Source of the DNA: Acarospora socialis
Taxonomy: Eukaryota > Ascomycota > Lecanoromycetes > Acarosporales > Acarosporaceae
Length of the DNA: 64,000 nt
NCBI GenBank assembly: GCA_025617375.2
Contig: JAMYGW020000004.1
Span: forward strand, 186,001-250,000
Direction: 5' to 3'
The position numbers were made by a program, and so were the translations under genes. The notes below the pieces were generated by a model, which was not told where the DNA came from, did not search any database, and saw only the letters and a program-made list of their open reading frames with translations. Positions 32,981 to 45,980 of the stretch are shown piece by piece (the stretch's first letter is position 1; the number at the start of each line of letters is the position of its first letter).

Positions 32981-33819
32981 TCAAGCCCTCCAAATCCTCT
33001 TAATCGCCTCCGTCAGCCCGACATCATTCGTCTCGAACTCATACAAGCCCACACCGACCATCAAAGTCGCAGCCCGAAGGCCCCACCAGAACAGAGCACG
33101 GGTCTTCGGCACACGCTTGCTAGGGAGATAATCTATGATGATAGATCTAACACCCTCAATTAGTATGATGCTTGCGACCGTGTGATTTCCCGACCTTGGA
33201 CTTACTCGAACCCAATGTGTGAATGGATGAGGATCAGACCACAAAGCGCGGCGTCCGTGATTGGGTTCAAGGACCCAGATGCAAACGGTGCAACGGTGAG
33301 AGGGATCAAGGAGACCGCAATTATCCTATATCTGCATTAGTTCCTGACGATGCATGTGGTCAACAGCTACCTCACCTCTCGAACGTCCAATGATAGCTGC
33401 CGTGAGTTGGCGAAGTTGGGGGTATTGGCGCAGGATCGTTTGCTATGCTGCTGTCAGGCTCCATTGTATGGTCTTTTATACCAGGTCTAGTCACCAGTTC
33501 CTTCGAGCATCTCTATAGGTAATTGTTAGTACCCTGGCATTGAATAGTCGAGGCAGAAGGGTGCCTTACGAGGTCCTTGAGGTAGGATAGCCTGTTTCCC
33601 GGTCGCATGGAATGCCGCTACTCTCTGATGACCTTGTAATTCAAATCGTGTTATACTGTTCGACACAGGTGTCTGTTTGGAGAACAGGATTCGAGATGGG
33701 GTTGCAGAAGCCTTGAAAGCAGCGAGCGGTGCGATTGAGGCTTTACTAGACAGCAACCTCCGGGATGGGACGGAAAGACAGGTCTGTCGGAGCAGCGACG
33801 GCCGAATGATGGATGCCAT
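32981..33819 (-). CDS. SDH4: Succinate dehydrogenase membrane anchor subunit CybS
   Basis: Five exons: 33819-33570, 33512-33495, 33442-33376, 33325-33206 and 33146-32981, giving 206 aa. All four introns are 50-59 nt and phases agree. Exon 2 is an 18-nt micro-exon. Complex II subunit D anchors the enzyme in the inner mitochondrial membrane and forms part of the heme b and ubiquinone site. The N-terminus is a mitochondrial presequence (MASIIRPSLLRQTCLSVPSR). The mature part has THGSYHWTFERIIAVSLIPL (first helix). Next is GLILIHSHIGFE (heme-ligand His), followed by SIIIDYLPSKRVPKTR with the conserved Asp-Tyr of the quinone site. A last helix (ALFWWGLRAATLMVGVGLYEF) follows. It is divergent from MPP-beta with 247 bp between starts. 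Confidence 0.95.
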
Positions 33820-33926
33820 TGTTGCTATGTAAAGCTGAGGAATTCAGACGTTGGTGAGTCTTGTCAGTGTCATAGGTACCTTATAACCCCTCGGCGCATG
33901 CTATCATCGGTTGAGCCTCAATCCCG

Positions 33927-33931
33927 ATTGG
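33927..33931 (-). promoter_or_regulatory. CCAAT box between SDH4 and MPP-beta
   Basis: ATTGG on the plus strand (CCAAT on the minus) lies near the middle of the 247-bp space between the two divergent start codons. CCAAT is bound by the HAP/CBC complex, which controls respiratory genes in fungi. Site seen; regulation inferred. Confidence 0.5.
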
Positions 33932-34066
33932 TCAAGGTCATCGTGATGAAACCAACACGGTGCGAGCTGAGAACTACGCAGCTGAATTCTTACTCGGCAT
34001 CTCAACCTTTACAATTCTCGAAGCTGTAACGCATCTGACAACGTACGTTCTTTACCTTTGACTGCC

Positions 34067-35732
34067 ATGGCTTCAAGGCGGTTAGCCCTCAATCTCAACC
34101 AGGCGCTGCGAAGCCGTACAGCGCTCAACTCCCTACGACCGATAAGGCGCGGTTTAGCAACTCCGGTAGATCACAGTGTCAAGACCGAAAGCACAACGCT
34201 GGCCAATGGCTTGACGGTAGGCTACGATCACGGAACTCTGGTGCTGGACAAACATTAACTGGTGGTAGATTGCAACGGAACACTCGCCATGGGCGCAAAC
34301 ATCGACCGTTGGGGTGTGGATAGATGCTGGGAGTCGAGCAGAGACAGATAAGACCAGTGGCACTGCGCATTTCTTGGAGCACCTTGCGTTCAAGGTAGAG
34401 TGAGAGACAACTTAGGTAAAATCCGGAGGCTGATGATGTTCGAAAGGGCACGCAAAGCCGGACTCAACATCAGTTGGAGCTCGAGATCGAGAACATGGGA
34501 GGCCACCTCAATGCATACACATCCGTACGGCGGTCTTTACACTATCTATAAGGCCACCAGACTGACGCTTGCAGCGTGAAAACACTGTATACTACGCCAA
34601 GTCCTTCAACTCCGACGTTCCTGCTACTGTCAACATCCTTTCCGATATCCTACAAAACTCCAAGCTTGAACCGCAAGCCATTGAACGCGAGCGCGACGTG
34701 ATCCTCCGCGAGCAAGAGGAGGTCGACAAGCAGCTAGAAGAGGTCGTTTTCGACCACCTTCACGCCACAGCTTTCCAAGGACAGCCGCTTGGCCGCACTA
34801 TTCTCGGGCCTAAAGAAAACATTCAGAGCATCCAACGGGATGACTTAGTCGGCTACATCAAGCGAAACTACACTGCTGACCGGATGGTCCTCGTCGGAGC
34901 TGGAGGCGTCCCTCACCAGCAGCTCGTCGAGCTCGCCGAAAAGCACTTCTCATCCCTACCAACCGAACCGCCTACCTACCGAGCCTCCGCGATCTTGGCA
35001 GAGCAGAAGCGGAAACCCGACTTCGTCGGTTCCGAAGTGCGGCTCAGAGACGACACCATCCCTACCGCGCACATCGCCATTGCCGTCGAAGGCGTCAGCT
35101 GGAAGGACGACGACTACTTCACCGCTCTCGTCACGCAAGCCATCGTCGGCAACTGGGACCGAACGATGGGCAATTCACCCTACCTCGGCAGCAAACTCAG
35201 CACCTTCGTCCACGACAACAAGCTAGCGAACAGCTTCATGAGCTTCTCCACCAGCTACAGCGATACAGGGTAACTTCCCTCCCTCCCCCTTCTCTTAATA
35301 AACCCCTGAACACAAAGCTAACCAACCCAACCTCGGACCCACAGCCTCTGGGGCATCTACCTCGTGACCGAAAACAAAACGCAAATCGACGACCTCGTGC
35401 ACTTTACATTGCGCGAATGGTCGCGCCTCTCCTACAACGTGACGGAAGCCGAAACCGAGCGCGCCAAAGCCCAACTCAAAGCCTCCATCCTGCTCTCGCT
35501 CGACGGCACCACGGCCGTGGCCGAGGACATTGGCCGGCAGATCGTGACGACCGGCCGGCGCATGAGCCCCGAGGAGATCGAGCGCGTCGTCGGCGCCATT
35601 ACAGAGAAGGATGTGATGAATTTCGCGCGGATGAAATTGTGGGATCAGGATGTGGCGGTTAGTGCGGTGGGGAGTGTTGAGGGGTTGTTGGATTATAATC
35701 GGATTAGGAATGATATGAGTCGGAATGTGTAG
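34067..35732 (+). CDS. MAS1: Mitochondrial processing peptidase beta subunit
   Basis: Five exons: 34067-34216, 34269-34394, 34447-34524, 34575-35269 and 35345-35732, giving 478 aa. Introns are 50-75 nt with consistent phases. MPP removes presequences from imported proteins in the matrix; in filamentous fungi the beta subunit can double as a bc1 core protein. The presequence is basic ([20 protein letters not shown]). The M16 zinc site HFLEH is at the end of exon 2, with the downstream Glu in the [12 protein letters not shown] region of exon 3. [34 protein letters not shown] and [14 protein letters not shown] are typical of beta-MPP. The C-terminal half carries the second, inactive M16 domain. 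The complete zinc motif distinguishes it from MPP-alpha. Confidence 0.95.
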
Positions 35733-36170
35733 GTCAGGTTGGCGGGTGGAGGAGCGGGCTGAGGGCGACCGTGACGGTGAAGGGGATAGAGAGGGCCATG
35801 TGTAGATCGGTAGGCTCAACTGGGTGTATCGTACGTCGTAGACTAAGTGGCCGGTTGAAAGGGCCGGACTGTACAGTATCCTATGTTTTGAACAGGTCTC
35901 CGAACGTAGGATGGAGACACCGAGTGAGCTATGTGACGCAAGGATTCTAAATGCCAGAAGAACTACTCTAGAAATGATCTCGACGCTGAGCTACCTCCTG
36001 ATACACCTGCACCTCGCACAACCCTCATCACGGTCAACTGTTTAAATTCTAGTCTAAACTCTATAGCTAGCCCGAACAACAACAGTCTGTATACACCGCT
36101 CCACTCCTCGCCCACTTTCGCCCACCCCTATGCCCCTCGCACTTTGCTCCAACCTAGACCTCACTTCACT
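35733..36170. other. Intergenic (convergent 3' ends)
   Basis: About 440 bp between the stops of MPP-beta and HIS4. No coding or repeat feature recognised. Confidence 0.5.
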
Positions 36171-39029
36171 TCACTTTCCATTCGGCCCCTTCATAGCACC
36201 CATAGCCTCCAACCTCACCTCCACCGCCCTCCGATGCGCCTCCAGCGCCTCGACCCTCGCCATGGTCATGACCGTCGGCCCCACATTCCGCAACCCCTGT
36301 TCCGAGAGGTTGGAGCTGGTGATGTGTTTGGTGAAGGAGCCGAGGTTGACGCCGGAGTACTGTCTTGCGTAGCCGTAGGTCGCTGTAGCAGCGAAAAAGG
36401 TCAGCAGAGTGTTCAGCGGGCATAACGAAAGCTGGGAGGGTGTGCGGAAAAGAGGTGGGGTTTGGTGAGAGGGGTAAAAGGGGACTTACGGAGAGAATGA
36501 TTGACACCAGCTGAATAATCTCCCACACTTTCGGGCGTCCAGTGCCCGATGAAGACGCTGCCTGCGTTCTGCACCGCGGCCACGACGGCCTCTGCGTTCT
36601 CGACTTGGAGGATCAGGTGTTCCGGGGCGTAGTGGTTGCTCCAGCGCATGGCTTCGTGGATGTCCTTGACGACGAGAGTGACGGAGTGCTCGATGGCGCC
36701 GCGGACGATATCCTTTCGTGGGAGGGCATTGGCTTGCGCGTCTAGCTCGTCTTCGATGGCGGAGAGTTGTTGGTCGTCTAGATCCACGGCGAGTAGAACA
36801 ACTTGGGAGTCTGGGCCGTGCTCGGCTTGGCTCGAGAGGTCGGAGGCGACGAATGCGGGGTTGGCCGTCTTGTCGGCGATAACGAGGACTTCGCTGGGTC
36901 CGGCAGGCATGTCGATGCTGACGCTTGCGGCGGTGTCGTTGGAGACGATCATCTTCGCCGCCGTGACGAATTGGTTCCCTGGTCCGAGGATCTTGTCGAC
37001 TTTGCTGATCGATTTGGTGCCGTAGGCCATGGCAGCTATGGCTTGAGCGCCACCGGCTAGGACGATACTCTCTGCGCCGACCTTGTGCGCCACGTAGACG
37101 ATTTCGGGTGTGATTGTGCCATCCTGCCGTGGGGGTGATGCCATGACGATCTTCTTGCAGCCTGCCACCATGGCGGGAACACCTAGCATGAGGGCTGTGG
37201 AAGGTAAGACGGCGGTCCCGCCAGGGACATAGAGGCCTACTCGTTCGATAGGCCGCGAGAACCGTGAGCATACCACGCCTGGCATGGTCTCCACTTTCAA
37301 GGGTTTCTCATCTTTTTGGGCTTCGTGGAATTTGCGGATGTTCTCAAAACTGACATCAACAGCTTTGATCGTTTCAGGTGGTAGGACCATAAGATGTTGT
37401 TGGAATGGCGCATGAATCACAGTGGATGTAAGAGATTCCGCTCTCTCGAACTTCCGCGTGTATCTCAAGACAGCTTCATCGCCTTCTTTACGAACATCCT
37501 CTATGATGGGATGTACAATTCCCATGATCTTGTCCGTCGTACGATTGGAGGGGCGCTGAAGAGCTGTTTCAATTGCTTCCGTTGAGCTATCCTTGACATT
37601 GATTCGCTTCATGGTAATTCTATCATCAACAACTGCCACATTGTCATCCGCACTTTTCGATTTGCCTTCTGCCTCTTTCAACGACTCCCTGTCTCTCTCA
37701 TCCGATACGCCGTTGGTTTGCTCCTCGAGACCGACCTTCTCTGCCCACTCTTTCTTGGCGTCTCCTTTCCTTCGATTGACTTTCATGCTCTTCAGGTCAA
37801 GCTTTATTTCCACTTCTTCAAGGCGTACGTCGGCTGCCACACATCGCGCCAAGGCAAAATACAACAGGTCGGCAGCTTCGAAAGCAATCTCATCCTTGGT
37901 TTGAGCCTTGCACAACTCGTCTGCCTCTTCCATGATCTTGGCTTCCAGCAGCTTTGGGTTTTCAAAAAGCCGAGTAGTGTAGGACCCTTTGGTTTTCTCC
38001 TGCTTCCGTTGTACCAGAGTCTTCTCAAGCCTAGAAAGACCACTATATGGCCCGAAGCATGTGGCCGTATCAAAGTGACAGAAGCCTGCCACTGTTAGTG
38101 AAACAAAAAGCTGAACCACGGTGATCCATCATACCGGGTCCCTTCTGTCTTACGACATACTGTAGACAATCCATATCACAATCAACACCTATGCTAGCCA
38201 ACTCTTGTGTATGCCCACTCGTAACTCCCTTCCGCCAGAGTCCTTTGCGACTCCGGCTATAATAGTGACCTTCGCCCGTCTTCAAGGTCTGAACAACGCT
38301 ATCAAAGCTGCTGTAGGCAAGACCCAGTGATTGTCCACGTTGGTCGGATACAATGGTAGTGACAAGTTTGTCTGCTCTTTCAGTTTTCAGACTTGTCCAG
38401 AGCAGGAGCGCCGCAGGTACAAGATGTGCATGTTTCGTCATGTCCGTTGTGAGATCGTTTGCCGGGATGATGGGTATGGTGCCCTTGCTCGCAGTCTTGC
38501 AGTAGGTGTCTATTGTAGGATGAGCCAACGATGCGTAACGTAACGGCCACCCTTTCGATCCATGTTTCTCATGTAATGCGTCTAGTAGCTCCCACTCGTG
38601 TACGTTATGAAGGTGTATGCCGACATCTTGCTCGCCAACGATAGTCCTTAAGTCTTCCTCGATCTCCTCTGCCTTCTCTTTAGGGTCTCCTTCACAAACA
38701 GAATGGTCCAGGGTGACAACGAGCCGCTCCACGTCAATACATCTTTCCTCCACAAGTTCTTTGAGCAAGTAGAATTGCACAAACACCTTCCCTGCGCCCT
38801 CATTGAGTAATGAGACGATCTCGTTGAGTGAGTCAATGGCTGTAACATCGAGGTATATATTAAAGCGTCCGAAGTTCTGTTGTAGAAAGACGTGAGCATT
38901 TTCGAGCGTGTCCGGGGTAACAATGACGAAGACATTGTCGAGGTAGGAGATTGTCTTCAGATCGAGGCCTTGCTCTGAGGGAGTTTGGGCTTGTTTCAGG
39001 TCGATCGAGACCAGGAAGGGAGGAGGCAT
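36171..39029 (-). CDS. HIS4: Trifunctional histidine biosynthesis protein
   Basis: Three exons, 39029-38135, 38085-36490 and 36382-36171, give 900 aa. Introns of 49 and 107 nt are in phase. The fused enzyme performs steps 2, 3 and 10 of histidine synthesis. Order: N-terminal fungal region ([16 protein letters not shown]), then the PRA-cyclohydrolase motifs ([31 protein letters not shown] formed across intron 1). The PRA-PP pyrophosphohydrolase follows (LENTL-like [27 protein letters not shown]). Last is histidinol dehydrogenase ([58 protein letters not shown]). An acidic-basic linker of about 60 residues joins the second and third domains. It is divergent from the bHLH gene (334 bp). No perfect Gcn4 site was found upstream. 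Confidence 0.95.
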
Positions 39030-39363
39030 GATTGATAGACTCGAGGATGTTTTATGGAGATTAAACGAGAGAATTGTTTCCGTGCTCTATGGAAGACGCA
39101 AATGATCTAGTATCACGTAGATTAAACTCAATCTAGTCTCCTTATCATCATTACCTGGTATGGTGGGGGAGGGGCATTGTTTTCATTTTTTGATATGCTA
39201 GCGCAGTACTATGGTACACGGACCCTGCAGTGACGATCTATCTGCAGTCTTATCAGTCTCGTATGTATGTGGTCCAAACAATCAGCGTCTTCGACGCCAT
39301 CCACACCGCCCTCTTCCATCTTAGTTCAAGTTGCTTACTCACTTCCATCTACTCAGGATCGCA
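39030..39363. other. Shared promoter, HIS4 and bHLH genes
   Basis: 334-bp divergent intergenic region. CACGTA at about 39115 is a half E-box. No TGACTCA-type site. A TACTCAG acceptor-like signal just before the bHLH ATG hints at a leader intron. Confidence 0.4.
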
Positions 39364-39684
39364 ATGTCATCAGCTCCGTCACCCACCGCACCCTCCACAA
39401 CCTCCGACCAAAATCTCCCCAACACACCGGAGAAACCCCGCCTGACGGAGCAAGAAAAGAAGAACAACCACATCGCGTCGGAGCAAAAGCGGCGCGCGGC
39501 CATCCGGGAAGGCTTTGATCGGCTGACGGAGCTGGTGCCGGGACTGGAAGGGCAGGGGAGAAGTGAGAGTGTGGTGTTGAAGAAGAGCGTGGATTATATG
39601 CGGGAGGTGTTGCAGGAGCGGAGGGAGCTTGTCAAGGAGGTGGAGGCTAGAGGCGGGGTTGTTGAGCCTGGGTTTAAGATTTGA
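39364..39684 (+). CDS. Small bHLH transcription factor (Ino4-like)
   Basis: Single exon, 106 aa. The basic region NNHIASEQKRRAAIREGFDRL carries the His-Glu-Arg set that contacts E-boxes (CACGTG/CANNTG). Helix 1 continues into LTELVPGL, a short loop follows (EGQGRSESV), and helix 2 is VLKKSVDYMREVLQERRELVKEVE. Short fungal bHLH proteins of this form are similar to yeast Ino4, the partner in phospholipid-gene activation, but the assignment is tentative. The first 30 residues are Ser/Thr/Pro-rich. It has no activation domain, so it probably works as a heterodimer. A lipid-regulator role would be compatible with the lipin gene in this window, but linkage proves nothing. Confidence 0.88.
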   Translation: MSSAPSPTAPSTTSDQNLPNTPEKPRLTEQEKKNNHIASEQKRRAAIREGFDRLTELVPGLEGQGRSESVVLKKSVDYMREVLQERRELVKEVEARGGVVEPGFKI

Positions 39685-40523
39685 GGGTCTAAAGAACGAT
39701 GGTAGCTAGACGATTGTAGGGAAGAGGTGGTGGACCATACATAGGAGAGCCGTACGGCGGTCTCGCTCGGTCAACAGACATGAGACACTTACCAGAAGTT
39801 AGGAGTTATGATCCGAATATATGGGTAAGTGGACTTGAACCTTTGTGATTGAAGCGCTGATTCGTCTCAGATTCCGACAGACAAGTCGCTATACGAGCTT
39901 CAAGAAGATTAAACACAAGGCAGACGTGTCCAAGACAGGAACTTAGCCCTAGGTTATAGCTACAGGTTAACAGTCGTTGGCGAAGGAGCAAGCAAAGAGC
40001 TTCCGATCAACGCTGGCCATAGTCCTCTTTCGGCATAGAGCTTGGAGTAAATGAGGGCGGCTCTGGCAGAGCTTGTCGGAGGTGCAAGTTGGCTTAGCTA
40101 AGTGTATGAGGGCATGCTGACAGCAAAGACAACTGGGCGTTAGAGCGAGCATGCTCTGAAGACTTGGCTTCTTGAACCAAAGCAGCGGGGAGAATTATGC
40201 CTCCTGGTTTCCATGTGAGAGCCTGTGTCAAATCATTTTCTTCTCGGACAAGGACCAGCCTAACACACCTTCCATGTCTGCTGTGGGTCAATAACAATGG
40301 AATTGAGTGTACCCTCGAAAAGCCAGGTTTTCCAGTCCTATTCATAGCCAGATTCTGCAGTGCATAAAATCGCATCAGCTTTTAGATGTCCAGATATCGA
40401 CAGAGATATGTGTCTAATACTCATTCTCTACATAAACGCCGTCTTCCAATGCCCGTTCTCCGTCCTTGCTCCACCAACGGCAGTACTCTCACACAGCTCA
40501 TCTATACCCTTGATACAATCCAC
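39685..40523. other. Intergenic (convergent 3' ends)
   Basis: About 840 bp between the bHLH and Maf stops. Open frames here show no domain; nothing recognised. Confidence 0.5.
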
Positions 40524-41404
40524 CTACCCCTCCTCCTCCCCATCCTCTTCCTCCTCCGCAAACTCATCCTCCAACTCATCCCCATGACTCAACACCTTCT
40601 CAATCAGCCCCAACGTAACCCTCAACGGCAACCCCACCACATTATCGAAACTCCCATTTATCCTCTCCACCAACACCGCCCCAATCCCCTGCACCCCATA
40701 CCCTCCCGCCTTATCCACCCCCTCCCTGGTCCTTACATACGCCAACAACAACTCATCCGTCGCCTTCTCATCAAACAGCACGCTCGTCTCCTCCACCGCC
40801 GTCTCGAGCGCATACCCCGGATCGCGCGCGCTCTCCAACGGCGCCATGACCGCGACCGCCGTGAAGACGCGGTGCTCGCCGGTGTCGCGGAGGGTGCGGA
40901 GCATGGCCAGGTGTTGGGCTTCCGAGCGCGGCTTCTCCATCATCTCGCCCGCGCTCGACACGACGACGGTGTCGGCGGCGATGAGCAGGGCGGGTTCGCC
41001 GCGGGTGGCGTTGTTGACTTCGGCAGCGTAGACGGAGATGGCCTTTTGCGTGGCGGTTTGCAGGACGTATTCGAAGGGCGAGAGGGATTTGGGGAGGTTT
41101 TCGGGGAGGGGGGAGGGGATGGTTTCGAGGTTTGTGAGGCCGATCTGGGGGTACGGGTCATTGACGATTCGCATGCAGGATAGGATATGCGGGTTACCTG
41201 AGCGAGTAACTGTTTTCGCCGGGGTGAGGCTGAGGCTAAGATCACTCTTTTCCCGTGGATGCTGTTTAGGGCTGGGAGGTTGAGAGGTAGCGGTGCGCGG
41301 ACGATGGGTTTGGCTGGAGCGCCGGCACGGTTCGGTGACTGGGCGGCTGTCTCATATGATGGAGGGGGCTCCGTTGGAACCAGAGCATATTTGCTATCGG
41401 CCAT
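40524..41404 (-). CDS. Maf/YhdE-type nucleoside triphosphate pyrophosphatase
   Basis: Exons 41404-41198 and 41144-40524 give 275 aa; the 53-nt intron (GTAACC donor) is in phase and joins LLAQ to IGLTNLE. Maf proteins hydrolyse non-canonical or methylated NTPs to NMP and PPi, sanitising nucleotide pools. Motifs: RVILASASPRRKQLLAQIGL (the SxSPRR loop), LLIAADTVVVSSAGEMMEKP (catalytic Asp), TGEHRVFTAVAV and the C-terminal DKAGGYGVQGIGAVLVERING with the family's Gly-rich motif. Two extensions are unusual compared with bacterial Maf: about 55 polar residues at the N-terminus (with PPPSYETAAQSP) and a very acidic tail (EDEFAEEEEDGEEEG). ATG 41404 is the first in frame. Confidence 0.92.
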
Positions 41405-41653
41405 TCTTGAGGAGAGCACATCGCATCATGGTTTGCGATTCGATGAACTGTGGCTGAAGGAGCGGATAAATGATTGTCCTTACGGAAATACCAAGACCCA
41501 GTGCCCTGAAGCCACTTGGGTGGGGCGCAATGCGCGACTGGTTCTAGTATATATAGACACTATGAGACGACCAGAGTTCTATATCTAAGTATAACGAACA
41601 TCTAATCAAGTTGTAGCCAGATACAACTCTGTAGTTTTGTAGCATAAGGGCAA

Positions 41654-43023
<1,370 letters not shown>

Positions 43024-43681
43024 ATTAGAACTTCAACCTCGATGGTAACGAGAAGAAATGCCGAGTATAGTTCTAGAACTGAACAGTTGATTGGGATGTT
43101 TGGTTCTTCGTGTTGGCGTTAGTTGTTGAAGCCCAAATCTTGTTGAAGCTCCTACTACAAGGGTGTGAGTCACAAAGTTCAACTTAAATCTGTAGGTTGG
43201 CTCGTTCTTGATATTCCACGTAACAATTACTAAATGTGAAGTTTTTGGGACGAGATATGTCTAATACCAGAGTGTGGAAAGCAGTGCTACTGGAATGACT
43301 TGTCTCCTTTGTTGCTAGAAATTTTCGCTTCCGCTAGGATGACCGTAAGTACTGACACTCTGATATATGTACTCCAGCATGTAGTGTGTGGAATTGGGCT
43401 TGATGGCACAGACGTAAGGTGATATTTTCAAAGAGCTTTACATAGAGTTGGCCTTGAGGTTCAATTCAGTGGTATTCTAGGACGACATTGACTAACAAGC
43501 AGCTTCATTTGGTGCCACCCTGTTGGATAGGTCGTTGCCCTATAGCTAGGCGCGAGGCGGACTTGGTCGTCCCGGTTTTTCGTTGTGCTGCCTTAGCAAG
43601 ACAGAACGACAAGGCAAAGTACTTTCCCAATCACAGCCACATGCATGTAAGATGTAATCGAGAAGAATTATATCTGAAATA
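43024..43681. other. Intergenic, LYS1 promoter
   Basis: About 660 bp holding the LYS1 upstream region and the 3' side of UTP11. Apart from the Gcn4-type site nothing was recognised. Confidence 0.5.
43166..43172. promoter_or_regulatory. Gcn4/CpcA (cross-pathway control) site upstream of LYS1
   Basis: Perfect TGAGTCA, 143 nt before the LYS1 start codon. This is the known binding site of the bZIP activator Gcn4/CPC1/CpcA, which induces amino-acid biosynthesis genes on starvation. Confidence 0.6.
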
Positions 43682-44584
43682 TTATCGTTTGCGCTCCTTA
43701 ACCTTCCACTTAACCCCATTACGGTTGACTCCTCCTATGCTATTGCTCATCTTGGCTCGCTGAAGATCCAGCTCCCGCTCGGCGGCCATGAGATCGCGCT
43801 CTCTGGCTCTAACAACTTCTAACCGATGCCGTCGAGCATCCTTCGCCCGCTGATATAATCTGCGCAGAGCTTTCTCGTCTTTCCGGGCCTGTGACTCGGC
43901 TTCTACGATACGCCTCGGCTTCAACTTCGGCACCTCCAACTCCCGGGCTTCTTTGCCGTTCTCAGCTCCACCTCCCCTAGCCTCGTCGACCTCCGTGGTT
44001 CGTGGCCGATTGTATGCCCTACCAAGACCCTTCTCACTAGTCTGAAACCACTCTTCCGGATCAAACTTCTGCTGTTCCTCCCTACTCTCCACGAAGATCA
44101 GATGCTCGCGCTCTAAGTCCTCTGCGTTCTGACCAAGCACGCGCACACCGTTTCCTTTCCCCAGCAAGTAATCTTTCTCCAGCCGCTCCCTCTCCTTCCT
44201 CGTCTTCTGCGCCATTGTCCGAAGATATCCGGCATCCTGCGTCTTGAGTAGCTTGACAGCCTCCTGACTCAGCGCTTTGTTGCCTCGGTCCGCGAGTTTC
44301 TGGCCACCGTTGTGCGTCCTGCTGCTCATCATCCCGAAGTGAAACTCATCTGGGTTGCGGTCTGCGGCCTTTTGCCGGAGGATTCGGAGCCGTTTCTTCT
44401 TCTCATTGTAGTCTTTGGCTCGTAGAGAGTAGTCCTGGAAAGCGAGTTAGTGCCACCCAGTATGCAATATCACGACTGGTCAAGGTACCTTGTGCTTCTC
44501 GAGGACACCCCACTTCTCTCTCTCTAGTGGCTGAGCGCGCTCACGGTGGTTCCGCCGCTGGACGGCATTACGCATAGAAGACAT
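43682..44584 (-). CDS. UTP11: U3 snoRNA-associated protein 11
   Basis: Exons 44584-44489 and 44434-43682 give 282 aa; the 54-nt intron with an ACTAAC branch point is in phase and joins EKHK to DYSLRAKD. Utp11 is a component of the small-subunit processome needed for 18S rRNA processing in the nucleolus. The highly conserved N-terminus is present: [56 protein letters not shown], then ALLKTQD-like [15 protein letters not shown]. The rest is strongly basic and helical, and the C-terminus ends [12 protein letters not shown] as in orthologues. Start ATG 44584 matches the family N-terminus exactly. Confidence 0.95.
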
Positions 44585-44774
44585 GCTGTGTAGTCACGAT
44601 TGCACTTGGCAGGTGATCCGGAAGTGAACTGTGATTTAAAACCTAAGAGAGCGACAGCTTTACTTAGAAATCCAAAAGTCGCTTCTCATTCAACAAATGT
44701 CTCCAGTCTACCCTGATTCCTGTATAGTACATTTAAATCTACCCTAATTACTAATATCTACCCCCATGAAGTGA

Positions 44775-45470
44775 GAGACTGCGTCTTAGTCATCAATGAG
44801 CCGCGGCTGGCAAACGATGCCCGCGGCATGCGGATCGCAACGAGCTCATCCGACAGACAATCATTGAAGAAATCTACGAGGTGGTTCAAAGGCTGAGGAA
44901 ATGGGGAAATTCAGTCTCCATGGTTTGGATGCGGGCATAAGGCAGCTCTAGACTCGCGAAGAAGGCAAAGGAAGCGGCACGACGAGCTACGCAGGATGGC
45001 CAGACACCGCAAAGTCGATACCCTCAAGCCAGGTCGACAATCCTGAACCGGTCAAAGACAACCAGCGGCGCAAGAATACTACCAAGTGGTATCGGTAGTT
45101 ATTCAAAAGATGGACACAGCGCTGCCAGACAAGCCTGCGCGCATCTTGTATGATGCCCTCAAGCGGAGAGGCAAGCGTACTGGTTCAACTCCGAACGGGA
45201 ATGGCTCGACTGAATGGATACCTCCACCAGATCGGAGCTACGGAATCAGAGCAATGTGAATGCGGCCAAGCACGGGAAACAGGCAAGCACTTTTTCTCCG
45301 ATGTACAAGATGGGATGAGTACTGAACAGACATGCTCGCACCAACAGATGCAAGAAGAGGCAATCTTTCCTTCTATCTAGGGGGAAGGCACCATCCGACC
45401 CAGTGGTGTAGACCCCCGACCTAGATACAGTCAAATCAGCGATCAGAGTTACCACTTTTACAAGATGATT
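44775..45470 (+). mobile_element. LINE (non-LTR) retrotransposon 3' relic, Tad1-like
   Basis: Translations in shifting frames match the C-terminal end of fungal LINE ORF2. The RNase H end and following linker (EEIYEVVQRLRKWGN, LAKKAKEAARRAT) are at about 44870-45060. ALKRREASVLVQLRTGMARLNGYL and HQIGATESEQCECGQARET are at about 45150-45290. The latter holds the first half of the CCHC-like motif. Several frameshifts and stops break it. The reverse transcriptase and ORF1 are absent, so it is a dead 5'-truncated fragment. No poly-A tail or target duplication could be made out. Confidence 0.75.
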
Positions 45471-45980
45471 GGATTCAGGAAATCACACTAACATCTCACA
45501 GCAGGAACTCCTTCCTTGTTCTACTATTTTGACTAACCTAAATCACGCACCTTTGTGCCCTAGCAGGTCTGACTTCAATCGCTGTGGATGGGACGTTGAA
45601 CACTTGGAGGAATGGTCTTCAAGTTCACTTCCTACTAACCATGCACGAACACCCGAACAATAAGGGATATATTGGAATACTGAACAAGGGATGTGGATCA
45701 CATCAAGGGCTTGAGGAGACATGCATATTTGAACGGAGGGTTAATCATGTGCATATTATACTAGCGCCCTTTAGGGCTAACCGGGCGTAACAGACTTCAT
45801 TCATGATGGGACCTTATAGTAGTCGCTAAAAACGGAAACAAGCAAAAATGACAAGTGAAAAGCCAAAGATAAGGTTCGATATAAGTACTTTTTGCGACGT
45901 GCAGAGGTTGAGAAATTCAATAACATAAGAGTTCTACTCAACAGGAAAGTGGCTTAAGCATAGCGCTTAATGAGGCTGGC
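45471..45980. other. Intergenic, no gene recognised
   Basis: About 500 bp between the LINE relic and the methyltransferase stop. It may include further eroded element sequence, but nothing could be aligned by eye. Confidence 0.4.

Noticed and set aside
36486-37271. 261-codon frame overlapping HIS4 on the same strand
   Set aside because: Shifted-frame shadow of the histidinol dehydrogenase domain.
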